Assembly (NCBI RefSeq): GCF_016117655.1
Contig: NZ_CP064936.1
Span: 2,604,001 to 2,668,000 of the forward strand
Length of the DNA stretch: 64,000 bases
DNA from: Treponema peruense
GTDB lineage: Bacteria; Spirochaetota; Spirochaetia; Treponematales; Treponemataceae
Direction: 5' to 3'
Each line of letters opens with the position of its first letter. Position 1 is the first letter of the stretch. This document shows, piece by piece, positions 24,716 through 31,861 of the stretch. The position numbers and the translations under genes are program-made. The notes beneath the pieces are model-generated. The model worked only from the letters and a program-made list of their open reading frames with translations. It was not told where the DNA came from and made no database searches.

Positions 24716-25657
24716 ATGAAAAAGAAAGTACTTGTCCTTTCTGCATTTTTACTGACATCCGCGGCTTTTTGCACAACAAAATCATCAGGTACGCCCGGCA
24801 AAGAATTTTACATCCAGACACAAACCGGGGCTGTTTACGGCAGCATGGAAAAATTTCTTTACTCAAGTGCACTTACCGACCGCGCAGTAAGCCGTCTTGT
24901 CTGGGAAATAAAGCCTTTATGGTATTTTGGTCTTCTTGGCGGAACAAAACTCGGTAACTTTGAAGCACAAATTGAATTCAACGGAGCACTTTCTTTAAGG
25001 TCCGGCAGAATGTTTGACTATGATTTTACCACTGACGGAACACTTACCACGTATTCTGTCCACGAAGAAACAGCCGTACACAGTGCACAGACTTCCATTG
25101 GGCTTAATTACGCATTGTTCCGCACAAAAAATGTGGATTTGAAAACCGCCGTAGAAGTTTTTTATTCGTACAATTCGTTTACGGCAAGAAACGGCTACGG
25201 CTGGTACGGAATGAATCTTCCCGAAGATAATCCTGGCAACTGTTTTTATGAAGCAGGACGTCTTTACGGAATAGACTACAGCCGCCACTCTTTTTATACA
25301 TTTGCAGGAATTGCAGCAGAGTTGCGTTCAGGTCCGCACTGGGGCTTTACTTTTGAACTTATGGTGTCTCCTTTTGCATATATTTCGGGACTGGATCACC
25401 ATCTTAACGCCTCTGAGGGAACACACTACATGGAAGTACAGTACGCTCTGTTTAAGGCCATGAAATCTTCATTCGGAATATACGTCAACTTTGGCACAAT
25501 GCGTGCTTCACTTACATGCAGCGGCCTTGTCCAAAGTTTGCAAAAAGGTACGCTCTACCACGATTACTGGAGTGAAAATCTTTCCCGTTCAGACCAGCCA
25601 TGCGCTTCAAAAAACAGCACCGCAAACATCTGCCTTTCCTTAAGAAAATACTTTTAA
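24716..25657 (+). CDS. Omptin-family outer membrane aspartic protease (candidate)
   Basis: This 313-residue protein has a signal peptide (residues 1-20) and alternating beta-barrel segments. It lines up with omptins (OmpT/Pla): WEIKPLWYFG, then MFDYDF with D101/D103 at the place of the catalytic D83/D85 pair (MVDQDW in OmpT), SFTARNGYGWYG like SFTARGGS, and GLDHH with D227/H229 at the place of D210/H212. It ends in an aromatic barrel terminus (RKYF). Omptins cleave between basic residues on the cell surface. They are best known in Proteobacteria, so a spirochaete member is noteworthy. Assignment rests on motif order only. Confidence 0.72.
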   Translation: MKKKVLVLSAFLLTSAAFCTTKSSGTPGKEFYIQTQTGAVYGSMEKFLYSSALTDRAVSRLVWEIKPLWYFGLLGGTKLGNFEAQIEFNGALSLRSGRMFDYDFTTDGTLTTYSVHEETAVHSAQTSIGLNYALFRTKNVDLKTAVEVFYSYNSFTARNGYGWYGMNLPEDNPGNCFYEAGRLYGIDYSRHSFYTFAGIAAELRSGPHWGFTFELMVSPFAYISGLDHHLNASEGTHYMEVQYALFKAMKSSFGIYVNFGTMRASLTCSGLVQSLQKGTLYHDYWSENLSRSDQPCASKNSTANICLSLRKYF

Positions 25658-25714
25658 GCGCCTCTGTTTTGAATAGGACCGACCCCGAACAAAAAACGCC
25701 AGACCCGCGCAAAA

Positions 25715-27079
25715 TTACTTTTTGTCCTTAAGTGACGAATAGCAGACCAGAAACAGCACAAAGGACGTAACTGCCGAAGTTGTAGAAGCAATCGGTTCGG
25801 ACCAGAAAATGCCGTTAACGCCCATAAAATGTGGCAGAACAAGTGCCAGAGGAATAAGAAGAATTACCTTTCTTAAAAGAGCCACGAATATAGAAGTCTT
25901 TGCACGGCCAAGCGCAACAAATGTTCTTTGTGCCGCCATCTGCACGCCAAAAATCCAGACTGCACCAAAATAAACCGGCATTAAACTTACCGCAAGTGAA
26001 ATAAGCTGCGCATCGGAAGTAAAAATAGAAACAAATGTTTTTGGGAATGCAAGAATAATTACTGCCGCCGCCACTGAAGCTGCGAATGAAATATAAATCA
26101 TTCTTTTTATTGTAGTACGCACTCGCTTTAAGTTACCGGCACCGTAATTGTAGCTTACAATAGGCTGAACACCGTCTGTGAATCCCTGAATAGGAATATA
26201 GCAGACCTGCATAAGACTCTGCATAATTGTCATTGCACCAACGTAGATGTCACCGCCAAACTTCTGCAGCCCCGTATTGAATACAACAGAAATTGCACTT
26301 TCTGTGGCAGACATAATAAAAGGCGACAGTCCCAAAGCAGAAATTTTTGCCGCAACCGCCGGCTTAAATTTAAGGATTGCAGGACTTATTCTTAGCGACG
26401 ATTTTTTTGAACAGAGAAATATTACTATCCATACAGTGCTTATGGCCTGGCTTATTACTGTAGCAACAGCCGCACCCTTGACGCCCATGTCAAAAACAAA
26501 AATAAAGACAGGGTCAAGAATAATATTTGCAACAGCCCCAATTACTATAGAAAGCATTGCTGTTCCGGCAAAACCCTGCGCATTTATAAAAGGGTTAAGA
26601 CCAATGGAAAGCTGAACAAAAATCGTTCCAGCCATATAAATTCTTAAATAATCCTGCGCATACGGAATAGTAGCTTCACTTGCCCCGAAAGCCATAAGAA
26701 CAGGACGCATAAAAATCTGAAAGATTACTGTAAGAAGAACAGCAAATGCAACCAGAAGAATTACTGCATTCCCCAGAATTGATTCGGCGCGCGATTTTGC
26801 ATTTTTGTCATGCTCGCTTTTGCCGAGTTCTATTGCTGCAAGCGGCGCGCCTCCCGCTCCGGCAAAAAGACTGAATGCAGAAACCAGCGTTATTATAGGA
26901 AAGCAGATGCCTACTCCGGTAAGGGCCAGAGATGCAGCGCTGTCTATGTGACCAATATAAATTCTGTCTATAATATTGTAGAGAATGTTAATAACCTGCG
27001 CTACTATTGAAGGAAGCGCAAGTTTAAGCATGAGGGAACCCAAAGGTGCAGTTCCCAGCTGTGATTTTGAATTATCCAT
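25715..27079 (-). CDS. MATE-family efflux transporter
   Basis: This 454-residue protein has twelve predicted membrane helices and MATE features: LALPSIVAQVINILYNIIDRIYIGHI near the start, then QGFAGTAMLSIVIGA, YIPIQGFTDGVQPIVSYNYGAGN and a C-terminal half of the same fold. It would export small cationic compounds by H+ or Na+ exchange. It resembles the DinF/NorM-like subgroup common in Firmicutes and spirochaetes. It lies convergent to the omptin gene and downstream of the BspA-like gene with a repeat between. Confidence 0.88.
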   Translation of the reverse strand: MDNSKSQLGTAPLGSLMLKLALPSIVAQVINILYNIIDRIYIGHIDSAASLALTGVGICFPIITLVSAFSLFAGAGGAPLAAIELGKSEHDKNAKSRAESILGNAVILLVAFAVLLTVIFQIFMRPVLMAFGASEATIPYAQDYLRIYMAGTIFVQLSIGLNPFINAQGFAGTAMLSIVIGAVANIILDPVFIFVFDMGVKGAAVATVISQAISTVWIVIFLCSKKSSLRISPAILKFKPAVAAKISALGLSPFIMSATESAISVVFNTGLQKFGGDIYVGAMTIMQSLMQVCYIPIQGFTDGVQPIVSYNYGAGNLKRVRTTIKRMIYISFAASVAAAVIILAFPKTFVSIFTSDAQLISLAVSLMPVYFGAVWIFGVQMAAQRTFVALGRAKTSIFVALLRKVILLIPLALVLPHFMGVNGIFWSEPIASTTSAVTSFVLFLVCYSSLKDKK

Positions 27080-27090
27080 TTTTCCTTCTT

Positions 27091-27170
27091 ACGCGTGAGC
27101 GCACACGTAAATAAGACAGTTGTGCAGCAACTGAAGTTTTCAGAACAACTCTATTTGAGTTGTTCTGAAA
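27091..27170 (-). repeat. Palindromic dispersed repeat, copy 2
   Basis: Diverged inverted copy of the unit at 2311-2392. Its main hairpin is a perfect 14-bp stem (TTTCAGAACAACTC, loop TATTT, GAGTTGTTCTGAAA). The last codons and stop of the BspA-like gene (stop at 27151-27153) lie inside it, so the element supplies the 3' end of that gene and may act as its terminator. Confidence 0.65.
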
Positions 27171-27957
27171 TACGTTCATCTGCCAGGCGGTTAAACGGGC
27201 CGTTGCGGCACCAGCCTTCTGCATAGGAACCCTGTCTGCAGTAGATTTTTGTATTTTTGTCAAAGGCACTCAGTTCAATGTAGTCCACAGATTCGGGAAG
27301 GAAAACTTTCACTTTATTTAAACAGCCGGCAAATGCTTCATCAGAAATACTGGTTACTCCTTCGCTTACTCTTATTGAAGAAGCGTTGCAGTTATAGAAG
27401 GCGCGGCGACCTATTCCCTTTGCACCTGCCGGGGTCTGCAGTTTTTCGTCACTTCCGTTGTAGAAAAGAAGCATTCCGTTTGAAGTATTGAGCATCATGC
27501 CGTTTTCGTAACGGTAAACTTTGTTTGTAGGAAGATATGTGCCGCTGTTAGGAAAAGCGTCACGCGCACATTCTGTTAAATTATCGGGAATGACTATATT
27601 TTTAATGCCTGTGCAGCCTGCAAAAGCGCGTTCCTTTATTCCGGTTATGGAGTCGGGAAGAGTTATTGACTCAAGGCTTACACAGTCGGCAAAAGAATCG
27701 GCTGTTATTGTCGTAATTCCCGCAGGAATTTCTATTGAATTCAAAAATGCGCAGTTTTTAAAGGCACCGCGCTCTATTGCCACTACCGAAGAGGGAATTT
27801 CTATTTCTTTAAGATTTACGCAGTCGGCAAAGGCATTTTCACCGATAACAAGAACGCCTTCGGGAATATGTACGGAACATATTGCGCGATGATTGGGAAT
27901 TGTAGCCGCAGTAATTTCTGTAACGCCTTCGGGAATACTGAATTCAACTTTTTCCAT
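27151..27957 (-). CDS. BspA-like leucine-rich-repeat protein
   Basis: This 268-residue protein is made of LRR_5 (BspA-type) repeats of about 23 residues, each with the pattern IGENAFADCVNLKEIEIPSSV; about seven are visible. There is no signal peptide. A non-repeat insert (YENGMMLNTSNGMLLFYNG) sits in the middle. The start at 27957 has GGGAG five bases upstream and is preferred to an ATG at 27969. The C-terminal residues (SEQLK) come from a dispersed repeat, so the 3' end has been modified by insertion. BspA repeats mediate binding to host or bacterial surfaces; the partner here is unknown. Confidence 0.82.
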   Translation of the reverse strand: MEKVEFSIPEGVTEITAATIPNHRAICSVHIPEGVLVIGENAFADCVNLKEIEIPSSVVAIERGAFKNCAFLNSIEIPAGITTITADSFADCVSLESITLPDSITGIKERAFAGCTGIKNIVIPDNLTECARDAFPNSGTYLPTNKVYRYENGMMLNTSNGMLLFYNGSDEKLQTPAGAKGIGRRAFYNCNASSIRVSEGVTSISDEAFAGCLNKVKVFLPESVDYIELSAFDKNTKIYCRQGSYAEGWCRNGPFNRLADERISEQLK

Positions 27958-28069
27958 AATTTCTCCCATCAGATTTTTTATACTCCTCCATTAAAAATTC
28001 ATGAGTAAATCTTCAGATTTAGGAACAACATTTACGTACAATAATAATACCGTTCCTTTTGTATTTCAA

Positions 28070-28486
28070 TCAATGAACCGTATTTACAGGTTTAAAAAAT
28101 GAGTTTTCCAGAGAAAGGGGCGGATCTTTTTTTTCATGACCGTGTTCGTGATGATGGCTGCAGTTTGGAACAGAAGTATATTCAAGTTTGCCAGCAAGAT
28201 AATCCTTAACCGCAGCGTCGCAGTCCCCTTTTACACCGGCAGCAACCTTAATATTCTGTTCGGAAAGTGCTTCCATTGCCCCGGAACCTATACCACCGCA
28301 AATCAAAACCGTAACGCCAAGACTGCTTAAAAAAACAGCAAGCGCTTCGTGCCCCTGACCGTTTGTATTGATTACACCTGAGTCAGAAATACAATTGTTC
28401 TCTATAGAATAAACTTTAAAATCTTCTGTGTGACCAAAATGCTGGAATATTTCACCGTTTTTGTAAGTGACTGCGATTTTTGTCAT
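28070..28486 (-). CDS. NifX/NifB-type dinitrogenase cofactor-binding-like protein
   Basis: This 138-residue protein has the Nitro_FeMo-Co fold: IAVTYKNGEIFQHFGHTEDF at the start, then GHEALAVFLSSLGVTVLICGGIGSGAMEAL. It ends with a His-rich tail (CSHHHEHGHE), a probable metal-binding extension. Homologues in non-fixing bacteria have unknown roles, perhaps binding Fe-S or Mo clusters. No nif genes are nearby. The start at 28486 is supported by GGGGG upstream. It is divergent from the hsp20 gene. Confidence 0.8.
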   Translation of the reverse strand: MTKIAVTYKNGEIFQHFGHTEDFKVYSIENNCISDSGVINTNGQGHEALAVFLSSLGVTVLICGGIGSGAMEALSEQNIKVAAGVKGDCDAAVKDYLAGKLEYTSVPNCSHHHEHGHEKKDPPLSLENSFFKPVNTVH

Positions 28487-28634
28487 TTTTCCCCCATATA
28501 ATAAATTGCAGTTAAAATATAAACAAAATTCCGGCAAGTTTCCAGTTAAACCGCTTCCAAATGACGCAAATTTTACTGCATCCGGAATAGATACTGGGTA
28601 AATTTAACACACTTTAATGAGTCAAAACGACACA

Positions 28635-28766
28635 TTTGATTCAAATTGAACTTGCCAAGACCGCTCTGTTACGGAACAAACGCGTTTTGCAGGTAAAAAT
28701 GTCCCTAAATTCAGCCTGAATGAAGAAAACAGTGCTTAAAAACAGTAAATTTTCACTTGAATCAAA
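28635..28766. promoter_or_regulatory. Paired inverted decamers upstream of the sigma-54 promoter
   Basis: TTTGATTCAA at 28635-28644 and its exact reverse complement TTGAATCAAA at 28757-28766 lie 113 bases apart, the second directly before the promoter. They could be activator (enhancer-binding protein) sites. The rest of the 364-base gap 28487-28850 holds no gene. Confidence 0.35.
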
Positions 28767-28767
28767 G

Positions 28768-28785
28768 TTGGCACGGTTTCTGCTA
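28768..28785 (+). promoter_or_regulatory. Sigma-54 (RpoN) promoter of hsp20
   Basis: TTGGCACGGTTTCTGCTA matches the -24/-12 pattern: GG at 28770-28771 and GC at 28782-28783 are separated by exactly ten bases, and the TGGCACG block is perfect. No comparable sigma-70 promoter is seen. Transcription would start near 28795, giving a leader of about 55 bases before the hsp20 ATG. Such promoters need an AAA+ activator. Confidence 0.75.
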
Positions 28786-28850
28786 TATAGTAAGTGTAAG
28801 CAACAAAAAGCTTACCTAAAATCTTATACAAACCTTATGGAGGTAATATT

Positions 28851-29267
28851 ATGAACGAACTTTCACTTTTGGACACACTTTTTGGAAACGACGGTACAAT
28901 GCCATCTTTCTACACTCGCGCATGCACTCCGAATGTTGATGTAAAAGAGACAAAGGATGCATACATTCTTACCATGGATTTGCCTGGCAGAAATGAAAAC
29001 GATGTGGAAATCGGTCTTAAAGATGACATTCTTACAATTGCTTCTGTAGAAAAAGCTGAAACAAAAGAAGAGAAAAAGGAAGACAAAGAAGAATTCTCAT
29101 GGCTTATCCACGAGCGCCATTCTTCTTCTTTCAAACGCACCTTCTCTCTTCCGAAGGACATTAATCCTGAAGCCGTTACTGCGGTTTTCAAGAACGGTGT
29201 TCTTACCGTAAGAATCGAGCGCAAGGCTGCTGCTTCTGCAAAGAAGATTGCAATCCGCGTTGACTGA
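28851..29267 (+). CDS. Small heat shock protein, Hsp20 family
   Basis: This 138-residue alpha-crystallin-domain chaperone has NVDVKETKDAYILTMDLPGRNENDVEIGL, the SFKRTFSLPKDINPEAV segment and the FKNGVLTVRIER ending, plus a short C-terminal tail with the KIAIRV dimer-docking motif. It binds unfolding proteins without ATP. A good GGAGG ribosome binding site precedes the ATG and a perfect intrinsic terminator follows, so the gene is monocistronic. Transcription appears RpoN-dependent. An acidic/basic insert (KAETKEEKKEDKEE) is notable. Confidence 0.92.
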   Translation: MNELSLLDTLFGNDGTMPSFYTRACTPNVDVKETKDAYILTMDLPGRNENDVEIGLKDDILTIASVEKAETKEEKKEDKEEFSWLIHERHSSSFKRTFSLPKDINPEAVTAVFKNGVLTVRIERKAAASAKKIAIRVD

Positions 29268-29289
29268 TGTTAACGGCCGCTTAGGCTGA

Positions 29290-29342
29290 AACCCCCGGAA
29301 CTTTGTGATCCATCCCGCAGAGTTCCGGGGGTTATTTTTTTT
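29290..29342 (+). terminator. Rho-independent terminator of hsp20
   Basis: AACCCCCGGAACT and AGTTCCGGGGGTT are perfect 13-bp arms (29290-29302 and 29321-29333) followed by ATTTTTTTT. This is the strongest terminator in the window. Confidence 0.92.
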
Positions 29343-29400
29343 GAATTTTACTTTTGTCTTAAACTGGTTTAAATAGACTTTTTCTGCTATACTTGTTGCC

Positions 29401-30318
29401 ATGAAACACAATATGCAGATTTTACAGGAACTTGCGGCCGCAAATGGTCCGCTTTGTGTAGGTTTGGACACCGACCCGTCCTATATTCCGCCCTCTGTTC
29501 TGGCAAAGTATGATTCACCGGCACAGGCTGTTCTTGCTTACAATACAGAAATTATTGACCGTGTTGCCACAGCAAAAAGCGCCTGCTGTTTTAAGGTACA
29601 GATTGCCTATTACGAAGCCATGGGACTTGAAGGAATGCGTGTTTACGAACAGACTCTCAAGGCTGTAAAAAAGTCGGGACTGGCCTGCATTTCTGACATC
29701 AAGAGAGGTGACATTGCGGCAACTGCAGGTGCATACGCGCGCGCTCATTTTTCCGGTGATTTTGAAACAGACATTATTACGATTAATCCTTACATGGGTT
29801 TTGATACCTTAAAACCGTTTACAGAATATGCGCAGAAGGCCGGAAAGGGAATGTTTGTACTTTTAAGAACAAGTAATCCCGGTATGACAGATATTGAACA
29901 GAAGGAACTTAAAGAAGGCGGCCGTGTTCTTGACGGTGTAGGTGCCGAACTTGAACGCCTTTCAAAAGAATTTGCTTCTTTCTACCCGGAACAGACATGC
30001 AGTCCGGTAGGTGCCGTCGTAGGCTGTACAGAAGAAAGCGATGCAAAGGCCCTGAGGGAAGCTTACCCCGATATTTTCTTCCTTATACCGGGATACGGTG
30101 CACAGGGTGGGGCCGCGAGAATAGCTGCCACTCTTCTTAAAAACGCCGGCGGCACCGTCAATTCTTCACGCGGAATTCTCTGCGCCTGGAAAAAGTCACC
30201 GACCTGCCTTCAGAAAGAACAGGACGGTTCTCTTACCATGGACGATATCGGAGACGCAGCCGGAGCGGCAGCAATAGAAGCAAAAAACGATCTGCTTTCT
30301 GCCTTTGCCGCACTCTGA
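29401..30318 (+). CDS. pyrF: Orotidine 5'-phosphate decarboxylase
   Basis: This 305-residue protein is the type 2 (longer) OMP decarboxylase that makes UMP, the last step of pyrimidine synthesis. Signatures: LCVGLDTDPSYIP, the catalytic SDIKRGDIAATAGAYARAHF with the Lys/Asp pair, and GYGAQGGAA near the C-terminus. TATACT at 29388-29393 lies only seven bases before the ATG, so the mRNA would be leaderless or nearly so and no Shine-Dalgarno is present. Confidence 0.93.
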   Translation: MKHNMQILQELAAANGPLCVGLDTDPSYIPPSVLAKYDSPAQAVLAYNTEIIDRVATAKSACCFKVQIAYYEAMGLEGMRVYEQTLKAVKKSGLACISDIKRGDIAATAGAYARAHFSGDFETDIITINPYMGFDTLKPFTEYAQKAGKGMFVLLRTSNPGMTDIEQKELKEGGRVLDGVGAELERLSKEFASFYPEQTCSPVGAVVGCTEESDAKALREAYPDIFFLIPGYGAQGGAARIAATLLKNAGGTVNSSRGILCAWKKSPTCLQKEQDGSLTMDDIGDAAGAAAIEAKNDLLSAFAAL

Positions 30319-30319
30319 A

Positions 30320-31345
30320 CTAAAGCTTTTTGTTCAGTGTATTTTTCAAATCACCGGGAAGAGTTTCGCGTATTTTTGCAGAAATTTTTCCCAGTGAATC
30401 ACGTTGCATCTTCTTTTGTGAGAATGCCAGCGATTTTTCGGCAGAATCAACAAAGCAGGTGTAAAGATTTGTTCCGTAATAATTCAACTCGATTATTGCC
30501 GACGGTTTTCCTACATAAATGGGGTCTTCGCCGCTTTCGCCTTCTTTTGTTTCATTCATTTCTACAGTTACGTCAGCACGGTAAGCGCAGGCCGACGCTG
30601 TTCTCGCAACAGAAAATCCAGCTTCCTTAAGAGAGTCACTCACGGCTGCTTCTACCAGACCGCCTTCATCTCCTTTTGTATAAACATACACTGTACATCC
30701 CGCGAGACTTTGTGCAGTAAGCGCGGGCAACTTTTTTAACGCCGCGTACTCTTTGGAAAATGCATTTTCTGTCAAAGGGCTGCATATTGTGTCTGCAACA
30801 GAAAGCCGTGAACGCAAAGTGTCTGCTTCCTGAACTGCATTTGAATACCAGATATAGGCCCTGAACGGATCACACTCTGCTGCATGGTCGTATATTGCAA
30901 AAAATTCGTCTGATGCGGCGGCAACTTTGGGGCGGTACTGTTCCCAGGCTTTTTCGCGCTCTATGTAAACTGCCACGTACCAGACTTTGGCGCTTTTGTA
31001 GTATTCTGTATAATTCAATTCTGAAAATTCAAACTGCGAATCTATAGTGCTGGTCTGTTTAAGCCGGCGGTTTACTTCGCTTTTGGAACCTGATTCTGAA
31101 ACAGCTTCTGTTTTTGCAACAACCTGTGTTTTTACCGAAGTGCTTATATAGCGGCTCAACTGTGCAAGTGCATCTGCAGCGGCCGCTTCCTTTGAGGCGC
31201 CATCTCCTACCTGGCAAAGATATTTGCTCTGCGGATACACTGCATTTGCAGAAACAAGCCATTCGGGCGCCGGCGGCTGTTGGGCACATGAAAACAAAAA
31301 TACGGCAAGACACGTCGCAATTATCGACAAAATTCCCTTTTTCAT
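30320..31345 (-). CDS. LPP20-family lipoprotein
   Basis: This 341-residue protein has a lipoprotein signal (lipobox LFSC, Cys about 20) and an LPP20 domain: PEWLVSANAVYPQSKYLCQVGDG, then the Ala-rich AAADALAQLSRYIST. It has a long C-terminal half (about 150-340) with no recognised family. The start at 31345 gives the signal peptide; the TTG at 31366 would add seven residues. LPP20 proteins are envelope lipoproteins, some involved in surface assembly. Convergent with pyrF (one base between stops) and divergent from cdd. Confidence 0.8.
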   Translation of the reverse strand: MKKGILSIIATCLAVFLFSCAQQPPAPEWLVSANAVYPQSKYLCQVGDGASKEAAAADALAQLSRYISTSVKTQVVAKTEAVSESGSKSEVNRRLKQTSTIDSQFEFSELNYTEYYKSAKVWYVAVYIEREKAWEQYRPKVAAASDEFFAIYDHAAECDPFRAYIWYSNAVQEADTLRSRLSVADTICSPLTENAFSKEYAALKKLPALTAQSLAGCTVYVYTKGDEGGLVEAAVSDSLKEAGFSVARTASACAYRADVTVEMNETKEGESGEDPIYVGKPSAIIELNYYGTNLYTCFVDSAEKSLAFSQKKMQRDSLGKISAKIRETLPGDLKNTLNKKL

Positions 31346-31389
31346 AATAAATCCTTTTTTGTACAAGAAAATATACGGAAGACTAAAAA

Positions 31390-31418
31390 TTGAATTTTTT
31401 ACAGCTTCCTCTTATAAT
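31390..31418 (+). promoter_or_regulatory. Sigma-70-type promoter of cdd
   Basis: TTGAAT (31390-31395) and a perfect TATAAT (31413-31418) are 17 bases apart. The predicted start is at about 31424-31425, the ATG itself, so the message should be leaderless. Confidence 0.75.
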
Positions 31419-31424
31419 TATAAT

Positions 31425-31844
31425 ATGAAAAACAAAAATGAACAGACAAATACAGAAGAACTTGTAAAAAAAGCAATGAAAATGCTTGAATTCTCATATG
31501 CACCCTATTCAAACTTTCATGTAGGGGCCGCACTTCTTGGAACAAACAATAAAATATACACCGGCTGCAACATAGAAAACGCCGCTTACGGCCCAAGCAA
31601 CTGCGCTGAACGTACTGCATTTTTTAAGGCTGTAAGTGAAGGCTGCAAAGAATTCAGGGCCATTGCAATAGTCGGTGGCCCCAAAGGCATTGTAAGCGAC
31701 TACTGTCCCCCGTGCGGAGTCTGCCGGCAGGTAATGGCAGAATTCTGTACGCGGGATTTTAAGATAATTCTTGCAAAAAGTATGACCGAGCAAAAGATCT
31801 TTACGCTGGAAGAACTTCTGCCCCAGTCATTCAGCCTGCAATAA
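31425..31844 (+). CDS. cdd: Cytidine deaminase
   Basis: This 139-residue tetrameric-type cytidine deaminase converts cytidine/deoxycytidine to uridine. Zinc and catalytic motifs are NCAERTAFFKA (Cys ligand and Glu general acid) and the PPCGVCRQ pair. N-terminal SYAPYSNFHVGAAL and GCNIENAAYGP are diagnostic. The longer open frame upstream is rejected because the promoter at 31390-31418 places the transcript start at this ATG. It may salvage pyrimidines together with pyrF nearby. Confidence 0.93.
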   Translation: MKNKNEQTNTEELVKKAMKMLEFSYAPYSNFHVGAALLGTNNKIYTGCNIENAAYGPSNCAERTAFFKAVSEGCKEFRAIAIVGGPKGIVSDYCPPCGVCRQVMAEFCTRDFKIILAKSMTEQKIFTLEELLPQSFSLQ

Positions 31845-31861
31845 AAGCAAGACAGAATAAT

